64,000 nucleotides of DNA from DATJPR01 sp963811705 (GCA_963811705.1 CAWESL010000002.1:124001-188000); one strand, 5' to 3'. Shown: positions 9,814-19,079, numbered from the stretch's first letter. The notes: generated by a model not told the origin, from the sequence alone. Numbers and translations: made by a program.

Positions 9814-12063
9814 CTACACCTCTTCACCGGGCTTCTTCACGATTTCCGTCTGCCTCAGCGAATGCCCTGTGATGAGGCCGATGACGAACAGCACCAGCGC
9901 AACCGCGCCGATGCTGAAGATCGTGTCTCCAAAGACCCGGCTCCATTTAAACAGTGCGACGGGTAACGAATAGAGGAATTCGGGCGTCCGGGCGTACCAG
10001 TATCCGTGTTCGACCGAAGCCCAGGTTTGAAGCAGTCCGACGGGCAAGAGGCTTATCACGACCATCGCCATCAGCCCTCCGTTCAATGCCCAGAACGAGA
10101 ACCGAAGGAGGCCTTCCTTCCACTCTTTCTGGATCCAGAGAACGCGGAGACAGAAGAGCATCAACCCGATACCGAGCATGCCGTATACGCCGAAGAGCGC
10201 GGCATGGCCGTGAAGCGGCGTCGTGTTCAAACCCTGCATATAATAGAGAGCGATCGGGGGATTGATCATGAACCCGAAAAGGCCGGCACCGACCATATTC
10301 CAGAATGCAACGGCGACGAAGTACATGATCGGCCATCGGTAGCGGAAGATCCAGGATGTCGCGCGCGCGAGTCGGATGTTCTCCCACGCTTCATAGCCGA
10401 CAAAGACGAGCGGGACGACTTCGAGCGCACTGAATACCGAACCCAGCGCCAGGACCACGGTCGGTGTCGCGGAAAAATAGAGGTGGTGCAGCGTTCCGAT
10501 GATCCCGCCCGAAAGAAAGATGGTGGATGAGAACACCACCGACGAGTTTGCCGTCGACGGGCGGATCAATCCGAGTCGGACAAACATGAAGGCAATCACC
10601 ACGGTGGCGAACACTTCGAAGAATCCTTCGACCCAGAGGTGCACCACCCACCAGCGCCAGTATTCGACGATGGACAGGTTCGTGTGCTTGCCCCACATCA
10701 GGCCGGCCATATAGAATCCGCCGATCGCGATCGCTGAGATGAGAAACAGGGAGAGCAGCGGTTTTTCCTCGTCATTCCGGCGTATGGCGACGACGATATT
10801 CCTTCCGACGAGGTACACCCAGAGCGCGAGTCCGATGACGAGACCGATTTGCCAGAAGCGGCCGAGGTCAACGTACTCATACCCCTGATGACCGAACCAG
10901 AACCATTCTGATTTGCCGAGTTTGTGCATGACGCTCAGCCATTCACCGGTAAGCGACCCAACAACGACGAGGAGGAGCGCGGCGAACAGCACGTTCACTC
11001 CAAGTCTTTGACCCGGGAGATCTCTTTTGCTAACGGCCGGCGCGATATAGAGTCCGGCAGCCAGCCAGGCCGTGGCGATCCAGAAGATTCCGATCTGCGT
11101 ATGCCATGTTCGCGTAACAACATACGGGAGAATTTGTGCGAGCGGTATGCCGTAAAATGAAGAACCTTCGACGCCATAGTGTGCGGTGATCACACCAAGG
11201 AGAATTTGCACGATGAAGAGGCCGGAGACGACCCAGAAGTATTTAAGGACGGCCTTTTGCGACGGCGTCGAGGAATGACTGAAGAGCGGGTCGTTTTCCG
11301 GGTGAACAGTGTGCGGCGCCCCGTCTTTTCGGGACCCGAAATACCAGGCCATGCCCCCGATGCCCGCCAAAAGCACGATAATGCTCACGCCGGTCCAGAC
11401 GATGGCGTCGGCAGTCGGCTCGTTCGCAATCAGGGGCTCATGCGGCCAGTTGCTGGTGTACGTCATTGCTTCGTCAGGCCGGCTCGTCGAAGCCGCCCAG
11501 GACGTCCAGAAAAAGAATGCCGAAAGATTTCTCAGGTCCGTGGGATCCGTCACTGCCCCTGGAGGAATTGCGTAGGGTTCCACTCCTTCGGAGAAGACTT
11601 TTGCATAATGCCCGGCGTTCGAGGCAAACGCGGCGCCACGCGTGGAGTCGATGGCGACGGTCTGCGTCTCCGGGTCGTAGGTATTCTTGCGATTCTGATC
11701 CTGCAGTCGTTTTTCGAGCGAGGCTTGAAGCTCAGGCGACAGTGCATCAAAATGCCGTCCGGTCTCCTGCATCGACCACGCGTCAAGAATGAAGACGCAT
11801 TCCCGGTGCAGCCAATCCGCAGTCCAATCCGGCGCGACGTAACTGCCGTGTCCCCAGACAGAGCCCACTTCCATCCCTCCCATTGCCTGCCAGACATTTT
11901 GTCCGGCAAGGATTTCTTCCCGGGTGACCGCGGCCCGTCCGTCAGGGGTGACAAACGCCCGCGGGATGGGCGGTTTCTCCTGGTAGATTCGGAAGCCCAC
12001 CCAGCCAAGCACGGCAAATGAGACAATGATGACAGACCAAAATGCGATCCAGTAGCGTTTCAT
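9814..12063 (-). CDS. norZ: Quinol-dependent nitric oxide reductase (qNOR)
   Basis: This is a 749-residue single-subunit NO reductase of the heme-copper superfamily, reducing 2 NO to N2O with electrons from quinol in the cytoplasmic membrane. The N-terminal part has one membrane helix and the periplasmic qNOR-type domain (ILAGQNVWQAMGGMEVGSVWGHGSYVAPDWTADWLHRE, quoted in pieces: GQNVWQAMGG, VWGHGSYVAPDW). The catalytic core has about a dozen helices with the heme/FeB ligands in RTWHTQIGIFW, HLWVEGFFEV, LHHLYFS and LHGHAALFGVYG. The start at 12063 is chosen because MKRYWIAFW begins the first helix and AAGGA lies upstream; a longer in-frame ATG at 12147 would overlap the preceding gene. It is last in the Rrf2 / ferredoxin / qNOR unit, which points to NO detoxification or partial denitrification. 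Confidence 0.95.
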   Translation of the reverse strand: MKRYWIAFWSVIIVSFAVLGWVGFRIYQEKPPIPRAFVTPDGRAAVTREEILAGQNVWQAMGGMEVGSVWGHGSYVAPDWTADWLHRECVFILDAWSMQETGRHFDALSPELQASLEKRLQDQNRKNTYDPETQTVAIDSTRGAAFASNAGHYAKVFSEGVEPYAIPPGAVTDPTDLRNLSAFFFWTSWAASTSRPDEAMTYTSNWPHEPLIANEPTADAIVWTGVSIIVLLAGIGGMAWYFGSRKDGAPHTVHPENDPLFSHSSTPSQKAVLKYFWVVSGLFIVQILLGVITAHYGVEGSSFYGIPLAQILPYVVTRTWHTQIGIFWIATAWLAAGLYIAPAVSKRDLPGQRLGVNVLFAALLLVVVGSLTGEWLSVMHKLGKSEWFWFGHQGYEYVDLGRFWQIGLVIGLALWVYLVGRNIVVAIRRNDEEKPLLSLFLISAIAIGGFYMAGLMWGKHTNLSIVEYWRWWVVHLWVEGFFEVFATVVIAFMFVRLGLIRPSTANSSVVFSSTIFLSGGIIGTLHHLYFSATPTVVLALGSVFSALEVVPLVFVGYEAWENIRLARATSWIFRYRWPIMYFVAVAFWNMVGAGLFGFMINPPIALYYMQGLNTTPLHGHAALFGVYGMLGIGLMLFCLRVLWIQKEWKEGLLRFSFWALNGGLMAMVVISLLPVGLLQTWASVEHGYWYARTPEFLYSLPVALFKWSRVFGDTIFSIGAVALVLFVIGLITGHSLRQTEIVKKPGEEV

Positions 12064-12088
12064 GCGTCGTCCTTCGATGGTATTGTGT

Positions 12089-13303
12089 TTAGTCGTTCGG
12101 ACCGTACGCTGGGACCTGCCCGCGGAAATGCTGGTACATCGGCCCATCGATGGTCTTGAACCGACGGAGGTATTCTGATTGATCGATCCTGTTCTGCCAG
12201 TGCCCCGTGATCATCGCCATCCCCGTTATCGCAACAAAGAGACCGACCACGAGAGTCCCGATGACCCACGCAGGAATCGACCGCCCCCGCTTTCCGGTCC
12301 GGACCTCGAGGGTTTCTTTGACGGGGCACACCTGTACGCATGCCATGCAGCTCATGCACTCGTCGCTCCAGATTCTTCCCGCTTTGTGGACGGCGATGTT
12401 CGCCGGGCATGCTTTTGTGCAGAGCATGCAATCGACACACGTCGCTTTGGTCCGTGTGATTTTCAGGGGACTGAACCACCCGATGATGCCGAGTAACGCG
12501 CCGTAAGGACAGAGGAATCGGCACCAGAAGTTCTTTATCACTACCGATAAGAGAAGAAGACCGCCGATCGCGTACAGCGCCGTTCGGGAGATGTCCGCGA
12601 AGAAGTCGTACATCTTCGCATCGGCCATCTTATTGTACGGACTGTAAATGAATGCGGCAAGAGCGTCAGCGTCCATCCGGAGAATCGAATACGCAAAGAA
12701 GCCGAACAGGAGATACTTCAGCGATCGCAGAGGGAGATCAAGCCATCGCGGAAGGGTGAGATTACGTTTGAAAAGCCGCTGGCCGAGCATCCAGAGGGAT
12801 TCGCTCAATGTTCCGATCGGGCAAAGCCAGCCGCAAAAGGCCTTCTTGACCATCAGACTGACGAGAACGATTGCCACAAGGATAAAGAGACCGGAGGGAT
12901 GGATCGTATTGATGACGCCGGTCTGAAGCCAGTAGACGAAACTCATCAGCGCGCTGATCGGCAGGAAGCCCTCGACGCCGGGGGGACGGCTGTGAAACGG
13001 AAGCGTTCCGCCTGATGTTCCCCAGCGGACGAACAGCGTGAACTCCACGCCGATCCAAACACACAGCCCTGCAAAAGCATACTGAACGACGGAGCGCAGG
13101 AACTGGGAGTCTTCGCGCAGTCGGAGCAACATTCGTCGCGGCCACCGTTTTTCGGAGAGGGAGCGCGGCTTCGGCTTGCGGAGTTCAGGCAGGATCTTCT
13201 TTACCGGAATTCTCTGCCGAACAGTCCCGGAAAGAGGCGCCCCAGGGTGATGTCCTGGGGTTCCGGAAGCCCTTTCGATTTCCAATGTCTGTGTCGATTC
13301 CAT
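12089..13303 (-). CDS. NosR/NapH/CcoG-like membrane ferredoxin
   Basis: The protein has about 404 residues from the ATG at 13303, which has AAGGGA about 11 bases upstream; an in-frame ATG at 13351 has no clear ribosome site. It has around five to six membrane helices, two CxxxCP motifs of the NapH/NosR type at helix ends (FCGWLCPIG and WCRFLCPYG), and then two bacterial ferredoxin motifs (CVDCMLCTKACP and CMSCMACVQVCP) for two [4Fe-4S] clusters. A last helix follows near the C-terminus. Family members pass electrons from quinol towards periplasmic nitrogen-oxide reductases or take part in oxidase assembly. Lying 25 bases before the qNOR gene, its likely role is electron supply to, or assembly of, that enzyme; this is inference. 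CcoG (copper-related) is the main alternative. Confidence 0.85.
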   Translation of the reverse strand: MESTQTLEIERASGTPGHHPGAPLSGTVRQRIPVKKILPELRKPKPRSLSEKRWPRRMLLRLREDSQFLRSVVQYAFAGLCVWIGVEFTLFVRWGTSGGTLPFHSRPPGVEGFLPISALMSFVYWLQTGVINTIHPSGLFILVAIVLVSLMVKKAFCGWLCPIGTLSESLWMLGQRLFKRNLTLPRWLDLPLRSLKYLLFGFFAYSILRMDADALAAFIYSPYNKMADAKMYDFFADISRTALYAIGGLLLLSVVIKNFWCRFLCPYGALLGIIGWFSPLKITRTKATCVDCMLCTKACPANIAVHKAGRIWSDECMSCMACVQVCPVKETLEVRTGKRGRSIPAWVIGTLVVGLFVAITGMAMITGHWQNRIDQSEYLRRFKTIDGPMYQHFRGQVPAYGPND

Positions 13304-13373
13304 CGCTTCGGTCGTCCCTTTTCTGTGTCGACGCTTAATCAGACTAATCACTCTGAATACTGGTCAAATAAAA

Positions 13374-13811
13374 TCATTTTACATGTCGGTAGGCGGGCTT
13401 GAGCATCGCCGAGGCAAGCTTCGCAACGTTCTCGGTCGAAAGCATTTTCTGGATATTGTCCCGCATGACGCCCCAAGACTCATGCACGGCGCACGGATGC
13501 GTGCCGGAGCACTCCGGAAAGCCGAGTACACACGAGTGAAGAAACCCCGTCCCATCGATCGCCTCCACGATTTGCAGAAGCGTGATCTCCTCCGGTCGCT
13601 TGCGCAGAGCGAATCCTCCCTGCGGCCCTTTGTGTGAGTTCAGGATCCCCTTGCGCGAAAGATCCTGCATGATTTTCCCGAGGAAATGATACGGGATATC
13701 CAGAGCCTTGGTGAGTTCCTTGATGTTCGTCATCTCCCCTTTCGGCTTCAGTGCGAGGTAAAGCACCGATTGAAGGGCGTATTCACAATGGCGGCTGAAA
13801 ATGAGGCTCAT
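13374..13811 (-). CDS. Rrf2-family Fe-S transcription regulator, NsrR-like
   Basis: The 145-residue protein starts at MSLIFSRHCEYALQ, the family's usual N-terminus. It has the winged helix-turn-helix with TNIKELTKALDIPYHFLGKIMQ and RKGILNSHKGPQGGFAL, and three cysteines in the order C-x6-C-x5-C (HSCVLGFPECSGTHPCAVH), the cluster-binding arrangement seen in IscR/NsrR-type sensors. It is the first gene of a minus-strand unit with the membrane ferredoxin and qNOR downstream, so sensing NO through Fe-S cluster nitrosylation and derepressing the detoxification genes is the natural reading. IscR-like iron-sulfur sensing is the alternative. A 22-bp dyad lies 12 bases upstream of the start. Confidence 0.85.
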   Translation of the reverse strand: MSLIFSRHCEYALQSVLYLALKPKGEMTNIKELTKALDIPYHFLGKIMQDLSRKGILNSHKGPQGGFALRKRPEEITLLQIVEAIDGTGFLHSCVLGFPECSGTHPCAVHESWGVMRDNIQKMLSTENVAKLASAMLKPAYRHVK

Positions 13812-13823
13812 GGCGTTCTTTGA

Positions 13824-13845
13824 TTTAAGATCTTTTAGTCTTAAA
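13824..13845 (-). promoter_or_regulatory. Inverted repeat in the Rrf2 promoter, candidate operator
   Basis: Perfect 7-base arms TTTAAGA (13824-13830) and TCTTAAA (13839-13845) are separated by 8 bases, giving a 22-bp dyad in an A+T-rich patch directly upstream of the Rrf2-type start at 13811. Rrf2 regulators bind A+T-rich dyads of about this size, so autoregulation, and control of the downstream genes if cotranscribed, is a reasonable inference. Confidence 0.5.
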
Positions 13846-14002
13846 TTAAGACAAGAGAAGGGAATTGTCAAGAGGGTGAGGAATTTTTTCCCATTGGCTT
13901 ACCGCGGTGAGAATCCGGATGGAAGTCCCGGAATCGTCGGATCGGGGACACCACAAATTCGGCCCCTGCAAAGTCCCAAAGACGATCGGCAGTGGACGCT
14001 CC

Positions 14003-14422
14003 TTACCCCGCCCAACTGGTGTGCGTGCGCGTGAGAAGGACAAGCACCACGACAACGACACCTGCCACCAGGAACACAACAGGGCTGGCCCCACCCGATT
14101 GATGCCGATACTCGACGTCCTGCATCTCCGCGACCGCAATGGTACCCACGAACGGCTGCGGCCGGTTGCCAAGCGAATCGTTCAACTGTCGGCCGGTCCC
14201 GCTGATGGCCTTTCCGGAGTCGGATCGGACAACCTGATACTCATCCTGCAGAAAGGTAATGACACGGCCGTCACGTGTCCGTACCACGACTTCATCCGCG
14301 TCGGCTCTCAACGTGATGGCGTTCCGATGTGCTCCACCGGTCGGAGCACAAGCAGCGAAGAGCAGAGCAAGATTCGCGGCAACAAACGCCGTAAGAAATC
14401 TGCAAGGGTAACCAGCGTTCAT
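14003..14422 (-). CDS. Small predicted lipoprotein with a C-terminal membrane helix
   Basis: I do not recognise this family. The 139-residue product starts at an ATG with GGAGG upstream, has a signal peptide ending in a lipobox (LLFAAC, Cys near residue 25), a short middle region of beta character (ADEVVVRTRDGRVITFLQDEYQVVRSD) quoted in part as TRDGRVITFLQ, and a strongly hydrophobic stretch near the C-terminus (VVFLVAGVVVVVLVLL). The combination suggests an envelope protein anchored at both ends. It stands alone, divergent from nothing obvious, about 190 bases from the Rrf2 gene. Confidence 0.65.
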   Translation of the reverse strand: MNAGYPCRFLTAFVAANLALLFAACAPTGGAHRNAITLRADADEVVVRTRDGRVITFLQDEYQVVRSDSGKAISGTGRQLNDSLGNRPQPFVGTIAVAEMQDVEYRHQSGGASPVVFLVAGVVVVVLVLLTRTHTSWAG

Positions 14423-14569
14423 TCGATCCTCCGCCTTGATGACCCCGGGACAATGCAAGCGCCGTCCGCGCATCGACAAAATCCAAAATGCAAAAAGGCT
14501 GTCAGGGAAAGACGTGCGCGTGTCATCGAGTGATTCGAACACGCGTTGGAGAGAGCAACGTACGGACCG

Positions 14570-14980
14570 TCAGCGTTGCTTCTCACTCCTATAGGACTTC
14601 GTCAGGATGGTTCGCAGAACGCTTCTCTCGACATCATCAAGTGACTTGATGTACAGGCATCCTTTGCCCGTGCGGTGTTTTCCGAGCTTCGCAAGTTCAT
14701 CCTGCAACGGCTCAAGTCCACCGGCAAGATAAAGCGCAATGGCCTGCTTTCTCGGCGAGAATCCGACGATCATCGTGTCACCCTCCCGACCGCTCTCATA
14801 CACGTAGTGACGCGACCCGAACCCGATGATCGCAGTCCCCCACATTACCGGCTTGAGTTTCGAGATCGCTTCCAGCATCGTAATGATCGTGGCGCAATCC
14901 CGTTGCATCCGGGGATCGTTGAGCTTCTTGAGAAATGAATTCACTGATGTCCCCGTCGCTTTTGTTTTGTTCTCTGCCAT
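14570..14980 (-). CDS. DUF1801-family protein
   Basis: The 136-residue protein starts at MAENKTKATG, with GAGGA upstream. It shows the DUF1801 pattern: MQRDCATIITMLEAISK, then PVMWGTAIIGFGSRHYVYES, then FSPRKQAIALYLAGG and LGKHRTGKGCLYIKSLDDV. Members of this small, mostly cytoplasmic alpha/beta family have no settled biochemical role. It lies 58 bases after the phosphatase gene on the same strand, so the two may be cotranscribed. Confidence 0.85.
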   Translation of the reverse strand: MAENKTKATGTSVNSFLKKLNDPRMQRDCATIITMLEAISKLKPVMWGTAIIGFGSRHYVYESGREGDTMIVGFSPRKQAIALYLAGGLEPLQDELAKLGKHRTGKGCLYIKSLDDVERSVLRTILTKSYRSEKQR

Positions 14981-15038
14981 TCGCTGTTCCTCGATGGGAT
15001 GATGTGACCTCTGGTGATATTGACGGCAAGAACGACCA

Positions 15039-16478
15039 TCAGACCATAGATTCCCCCGGCGCGTCCTGCGACGCGAGATTGAGCGGCGGGCCTTCGAAAA
15101 CATCCGCGACAATCAATGTCAGATCGTCATCGAGTGATCTTCCTCCTGACCTGCCGGACCATTTGATGACCTGTTCCACGATGTGACCGGCAGAGTTTTC
15201 AGGAGAATCATTCGAACATGCGTTGATCATTGCTTCCAGGCGGTCCTCACCGAACATCGCGCCGCCCTTGCCTGCGGTTTCCACGAGGCCGTCGGTATAG
15301 AGAACCAACCGATCGCCCGAGGCGATGTGCAGTTCTTCGCTTTCGTACACCGTGCCCGGAAATGGACCCAGGATCGTTCCGGCACACGTGAGTCTGATCA
15401 TCTCGCCGGTTGATGTTCTTTGCAAGTAGGGGGGCGGGTAACCCGCGATCGCGTAGCGGAGGATCTCCCTTTTGAAATCGATGAACACCGAACAGGCGGT
15501 CACAAACGAGTCCTTGATCTTCCCTTGAAGAATCCGGTTGATTTCCGTCAGCACATGCGCGGGGTCGGCCAGGTGCGGCGCCTGAGAGGCAAAACAGACT
15601 TTCAACATTGAGCCGATGAGCGCGGCGCCAACGCCATGGCCGGACACGTCGGCAATCAAAATGCCGACGCCTGATCCGTCGGTCGTCTGAATATCATAGA
15701 AATCTCCCGCCACCGCAGACATCGGCACGTATCGGGCGGCAATGTCAAGGCCCCCCGGGAATTTCAGGGTTGCCGGGAGATTGGACTCCTGGATCCTCCG
15801 GGCGATCTCGATCTCCTGCTCAATGGACTGCAATTTTTGTTCATTGATGAAGAAATGGTGGACTGCGACAAAGCCGAGTCCTGCAAACAGTATGACCTGG
15901 CCGGGCTGCTCGAGCTGTATTTTCCACGTCAACGTCCCTATACTGATGAGTTGGTCGATGACCATAAAGAGAAACGTGGCGAGAAACACCCCTTGCAGCA
16001 CGCGCGATTCCAGGTCGCGTTCTTTCCGCGATAGGAGAACATTGACGATCCAGACAAGTCCCCACACGACGGCCAGCGGCCGGTAGATTCCAGCATCCGC
16101 TGACGGACCGGGCCGGATCAAATCGTAGCAGACTGCAACAACGGCATAGACGATCGTTGAACGAAACACCCATACCAGGGAGCCTTGCCATCCCCGGCCG
16201 AAGAGGTCGACGAGAAGAGCGGACAGCGGTATGATGAGAAGATAGGTGAGCAGCCCGTGGAAATAGGGAACGGTGAAAGGATACCCGACCATCGTCTCCA
16301 TCGTCTGCGACTCCACGAGGCCCCGCAGTCCATACAGAAAGGCAAAGAGTCCGAAATTGAGAAGCGTGTAATCTCTCGTCTTCAGCCGAAACGCTGAAAC
16401 CGCCGATGCGAGCAATCCTGCGGCGCAGACAAAAATGCCGGCTGCGAGTTCGACAAATTCAGACTGTAGGTTACTCAT
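15039..16478 (-). CDS. Membrane-anchored SpoIIE/RsbU-type PP2C phosphatase
   Basis: The N-terminal roughly 220 residues form about seven membrane helices, followed by a short helical linker (EQEIEIARRIQESNLPATL, the usual lead into RsbU-like domains). The C-terminal SpoIIE domain (about 245-470) has the metal-binding acids in VAGDFYDIQ and IADVSGHGVGAALIGSM, then YTDGLVETAGKGGAMFGEDRL and LDDDLTLIVADV. Such proteins remove phosphate from Ser/Thr of anti-sigma-factor antagonists or other partner-switching proteins in response to a membrane signal. No partner anti-sigma or antagonist gene is visible nearby. Confidence 0.9.
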   Translation of the reverse strand: MSNLQSEFVELAAGIFVCAAGLLASAVSAFRLKTRDYTLLNFGLFAFLYGLRGLVESQTMETMVGYPFTVPYFHGLLTYLLIIPLSALLVDLFGRGWQGSLVWVFRSTIVYAVVAVCYDLIRPGPSADAGIYRPLAVVWGLVWIVNVLLSRKERDLESRVLQGVFLATFLFMVIDQLISIGTLTWKIQLEQPGQVILFAGLGFVAVHHFFINEQKLQSIEQEIEIARRIQESNLPATLKFPGGLDIAARYVPMSAVAGDFYDIQTTDGSGVGILIADVSGHGVGAALIGSMLKVCFASQAPHLADPAHVLTEINRILQGKIKDSFVTACSVFIDFKREILRYAIAGYPPPYLQRTSTGEMIRLTCAGTILGPFPGTVYESEELHIASGDRLVLYTDGLVETAGKGGAMFGEDRLEAMINACSNDSPENSAGHIVEQVIKWSGRSGGRSLDDDLTLIVADVFEGPPLNLASQDAPGESMV

Positions 16479-16726
16479 TGTTTCATTTCTTGGATGCGAG
16501 AAGATGAACCTGACGCCCGCCTTCCAGCGCGCTCAGACATGTCCAAGACCGTGGCGAGTTGTTCGCAAGGACGGATCAGCGATGAAGCTGTCGATTGTCC
16601 GATGGCAATGCCTATGACGATCGTCTTTGATGAGACTCTTCAGCGCCATCGGACCGAAGAGACGACCAAGGATCATCCTCTTAAATAATCCTCGTGCGCG
16701 GTTGCGGGATCCTTGAACGCGGCGTC

Positions 16727-17305
16727 TCAGGCGTTTTTCAGCACGGCCGACCAACTGAACGGCAATTTTGGACCCTGCGTTATCCGGAACCCGGCAGTTT
16801 CGGCCATTCCAGTGGTCAAAGCGAATTCACTCCGCGACACATGAAAGAGCTTCGGTTCCACCATCAACAAAAGGCCTTGCGGGTTCAAGACCCCTTTCAA
16901 TTGGCTGAAGAACGCGGCTTTGTCCGGGACTTCGTGAACCATATAGAATGCAAGGATGAAATCGACTGTCTCAGAGACGTTGATCGCCTCTTTACCACAT
17001 TGAACACGTTTGATTCTCGATTCGAGGGCGGACCCCCTAATCTTGTCGGCCAATTTCTGAAGCATTCCTTCCTGCAGGTCCGCTGAAATTACCCGCCCCG
17101 TGGGTCCGACCAAATTTGCCATCTCGATCGAGAAGAAACCCGGGCCGCACCCCACATCGAGAGCGGTCATTCCCTCATTCACATACGGGGCGAGAATCGT
17201 ACGCGGATTCTGCAGCCACCGCCGAAGCTTGTTATCCAACGACGATGCGAGCTCAACAGGACAAACACGATTGCGTTCGGAGTCCATGATTGATTCATCT
17301 TTCAT
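16727..17305 (-). CDS. Class I SAM-dependent methyltransferase
   Basis: The 192-residue protein has the SAM-binding loop ALDVGCGPGFFSIEMA near residue 50, the acidic beta-2 end in RVISADLQEGML, motif II around VDFILAFYMVHEVPDK, and GVLNPQGLLLMVEPKLF. It is of the short UbiE/Met11-like size. The substrate is unknown. It stands alone and its start faces away from the SGNH hydrolase gene, leaving a 163-base divergent promoter region. A second in-frame ATG six codons downstream is possible. Confidence 0.85.
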   Translation of the reverse strand: MKDESIMDSERNRVCPVELASSLDNKLRRWLQNPRTILAPYVNEGMTALDVGCGPGFFSIEMANLVGPTGRVISADLQEGMLQKLADKIRGSALESRIKRVQCGKEAINVSETVDFILAFYMVHEVPDKAAFFSQLKGVLNPQGLLLMVEPKLFHVSRSEFALTTGMAETAGFRITQGPKLPFSWSAVLKNA

Positions 17306-17468
17306 TGTGCCACCGGTTCCACACGGCGGTTCTTGGCGCGCCCTTGGAAGAAATTACGACCCTTCAAGGTGAAGCGCAAACGGTTGGAAGGTGAATTTGC
17401 TACCTTGCCTTCCGTGTGTTAGCTTCTTGAACAGTCCGTCAGTATCGTCCAACGGTCTTGGAGAAGCA

Positions 17469-18329
17469 ATGCGCCTCTTCCTGTCCTTCATGCTGATCGC
17501 CGCCCTTGAGACAACCGGTGCGTTTGCATCGTGTCCTTCCGCCTTGGTGCATGGTCCATCGAACCAGTCCGCACTCTCCGAGGGTCCGCAACGACCGCCC
17601 ACCCGGACGCGGGATAAGCAAAGACCGCTGGTGATCGTCATCCTCGGCTCATCGACGGCGGCTGGCACTGGCGCGAAGCCCATTGACAGCGCCTGGGTGT
17701 GGCGCTTGACCGCATATGTCCTGAGCCACGATTCCAGTGCTACCGTTATCAATCTGGCCGTTGGCGGGTATACCACGTACGACATTATGCCAACGGGCTT
17801 CACGCCGCCGCCGGGTCGACCAAAGCCAAAAGATGGTCATAATATTTCAAAGGCGCTGTCGTTCCATCCCGACATCTTGATCGTCAACCTGCCGAGCAAC
17901 GACGCTGCAAACGAGTATCCGGTCCGGGAGCAGCTTTCAAACTATGCCGTGCTCGTCGGGCAGATCACGAACCCAACGGTGCAGCTCTTCGTAAGCACGA
18001 CGCAGCCGCGCAATTTCACCAAACCTGAGCAGCTCCGGATCCAAATGGACATGCGCGACTCGACCTACCTCCGGTTCGGGTCACACACCATGGATTTCTG
18101 GACGGGCATCGCAAATCCCGATGCGTCGTTAAAAGGGGAGTTCGATTCCGGGGACGGGATACATTTGAACAATCTCGGGCACAGGATCTTGTTTGAGCGA
18201 GCACTGCACGTTCTGAAACGAGAGGTGCCGGTGCCCAAAGGTCTCAATTGTCAGCTCGGCATGGCCGGGGGAACAACGATGATCCTGCATCGCGTTCCTG
18301 ACGGATCCAGGGAACTCATCCTTCACTGA
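17469..18329 (+). CDS. Secreted SGNH/GDSL-family hydrolase
   Basis: Start at 17469 is fixed by GGAGAAGC just upstream and by a signal peptide (MRLFLSFMLIAALETTGAFA). The SGNH blocks appear in order: block I ILGSSTAAGTG with the nucleophile serine, block II NLAVGGYTTYD with the oxyanion glycine, block III NLPSNDAANE with the asparagine, and block V DGIHLNNLGHRI with the catalytic Asp and His. The 286-residue enzyme should act on an ester in the periplasm or outside, perhaps a carbohydrate or lipid ester. The sequence does not indicate a specific substrate. Confidence 0.9.
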   Translation: MRLFLSFMLIAALETTGAFASCPSALVHGPSNQSALSEGPQRPPTRTRDKQRPLVIVILGSSTAAGTGAKPIDSAWVWRLTAYVLSHDSSATVINLAVGGYTTYDIMPTGFTPPPGRPKPKDGHNISKALSFHPDILIVNLPSNDAANEYPVREQLSNYAVLVGQITNPTVQLFVSTTQPRNFTKPEQLRIQMDMRDSTYLRFGSHTMDFWTGIANPDASLKGEFDSGDGIHLNNLGHRILFERALHVLKREVPVPKGLNCQLGMAGGTTMILHRVPDGSRELILH

Positions 18330-18379
18330 CGACCGAGGTCGCCGCACGGGCATGCGAGGAGATGGATCAGAAGACGTTG

Positions 18380-18697
18380 TCACAGGCGAGTGCGTGCACG
18401 TCTGATCGCGCCGAGAATCAGCTCCCTGGACGGTTCTCCCGGGGTGGCTGAGGAAGGGTCATAAATCCGGCAACCGAAGAATGGCTTTCCACCGCAACGC
18501 GACGTTTCGATATCCTCGCCGTTGATCTGAATCGAGGGTGAACCGAGAAAGCCATACCGAGCAGCTTCCACCGCATTCAGAATCTTCATCAGGAGGATTG
18601 GTTCCGCCACGTTTTCGCGGTCAAGACAGTCCTTAAGAAGTGCGAAGGTCGCATCGACGTTTGGACAACCCTCGAAATAGAGCAAGCGGATTTCCAT
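18380..18697 (-). CDS. Small thioredoxin-fold protein
   Basis: A 105-residue protein opening with IRLLYFEGCPNVDATFALLK, typical of short thioredoxin-like proteins with a single active-site cysteine (GCPN). It continues with FLGSPSIQINGEDIE, the cis-proline segment of the fold. Family members are often described near arsenic or mercury genes but have no fixed function. It follows an unassigned stretch and converges on the SGNH hydrolase gene. Confidence 0.75.
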   Translation of the reverse strand: MEIRLLYFEGCPNVDATFALLKDCLDRENVAEPILLMKILNAVEAARYGFLGSPSIQINGEDIETSRCGGKPFFGCRIYDPSSATPGEPSRELILGAIRRARTRL

Positions 18698-19079
18698 TTC
18701 TTCCTTCGTCCTTACGGCGGCGTGTCAGCTGCCGCGTGGAGTTGTTCGAAGATCACGTCCGCGACGGATTGGCTCGCGACGGTCCCGGACGCTTTGGTCA
18801 TACCATCGAAGGAACCGGTTCCGTTGGTTTCCAACCCCATTGCTAATGATGACGGCCGGCCAATTGAAGTCATCCTCACCTGACAGAATCACCCGGCCTG
18901 CAAAACGGGCTTTCGAGAGTTTCGTCCTGATGTCTTCCGTGCCCGACGCGCGATCCCAACTCATTGCACCCAGTCTCCCTGAGAGTCCTCTTCTTTTGAT
19001 TTTTGCTGGGTGCACAACCGCCGCAGAGATGGAAAAAGTTCCCGACTTTATGACAGATTCTTCGGAGGCCTGGGGGATC
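18698..19079 (-). other. Stretch without an assignable gene; possible broken coding sequence
   Basis: About 380 bases separate the SRPBCC gene from the thioredoxin-like gene. On the minus strand, one frame reads ADVIFEQLHAAADTPP just before a TAA at about 18716, which resembles the C-terminal end of short-chain dehydrogenases, but it is closed upstream after about 55 codons. A second frame is open through the same area with no recognisable protein. A decayed or frameshifted gene is possible; I could not rebuild one. Confidence 0.3.

Noticed and set aside
13304..13373. FNR/NNR box upstream of the membrane ferredoxin
   Set aside because: TTGACC and TGATT strings occur, but no TTGAT-N4-ATCAA arrangement could be made.
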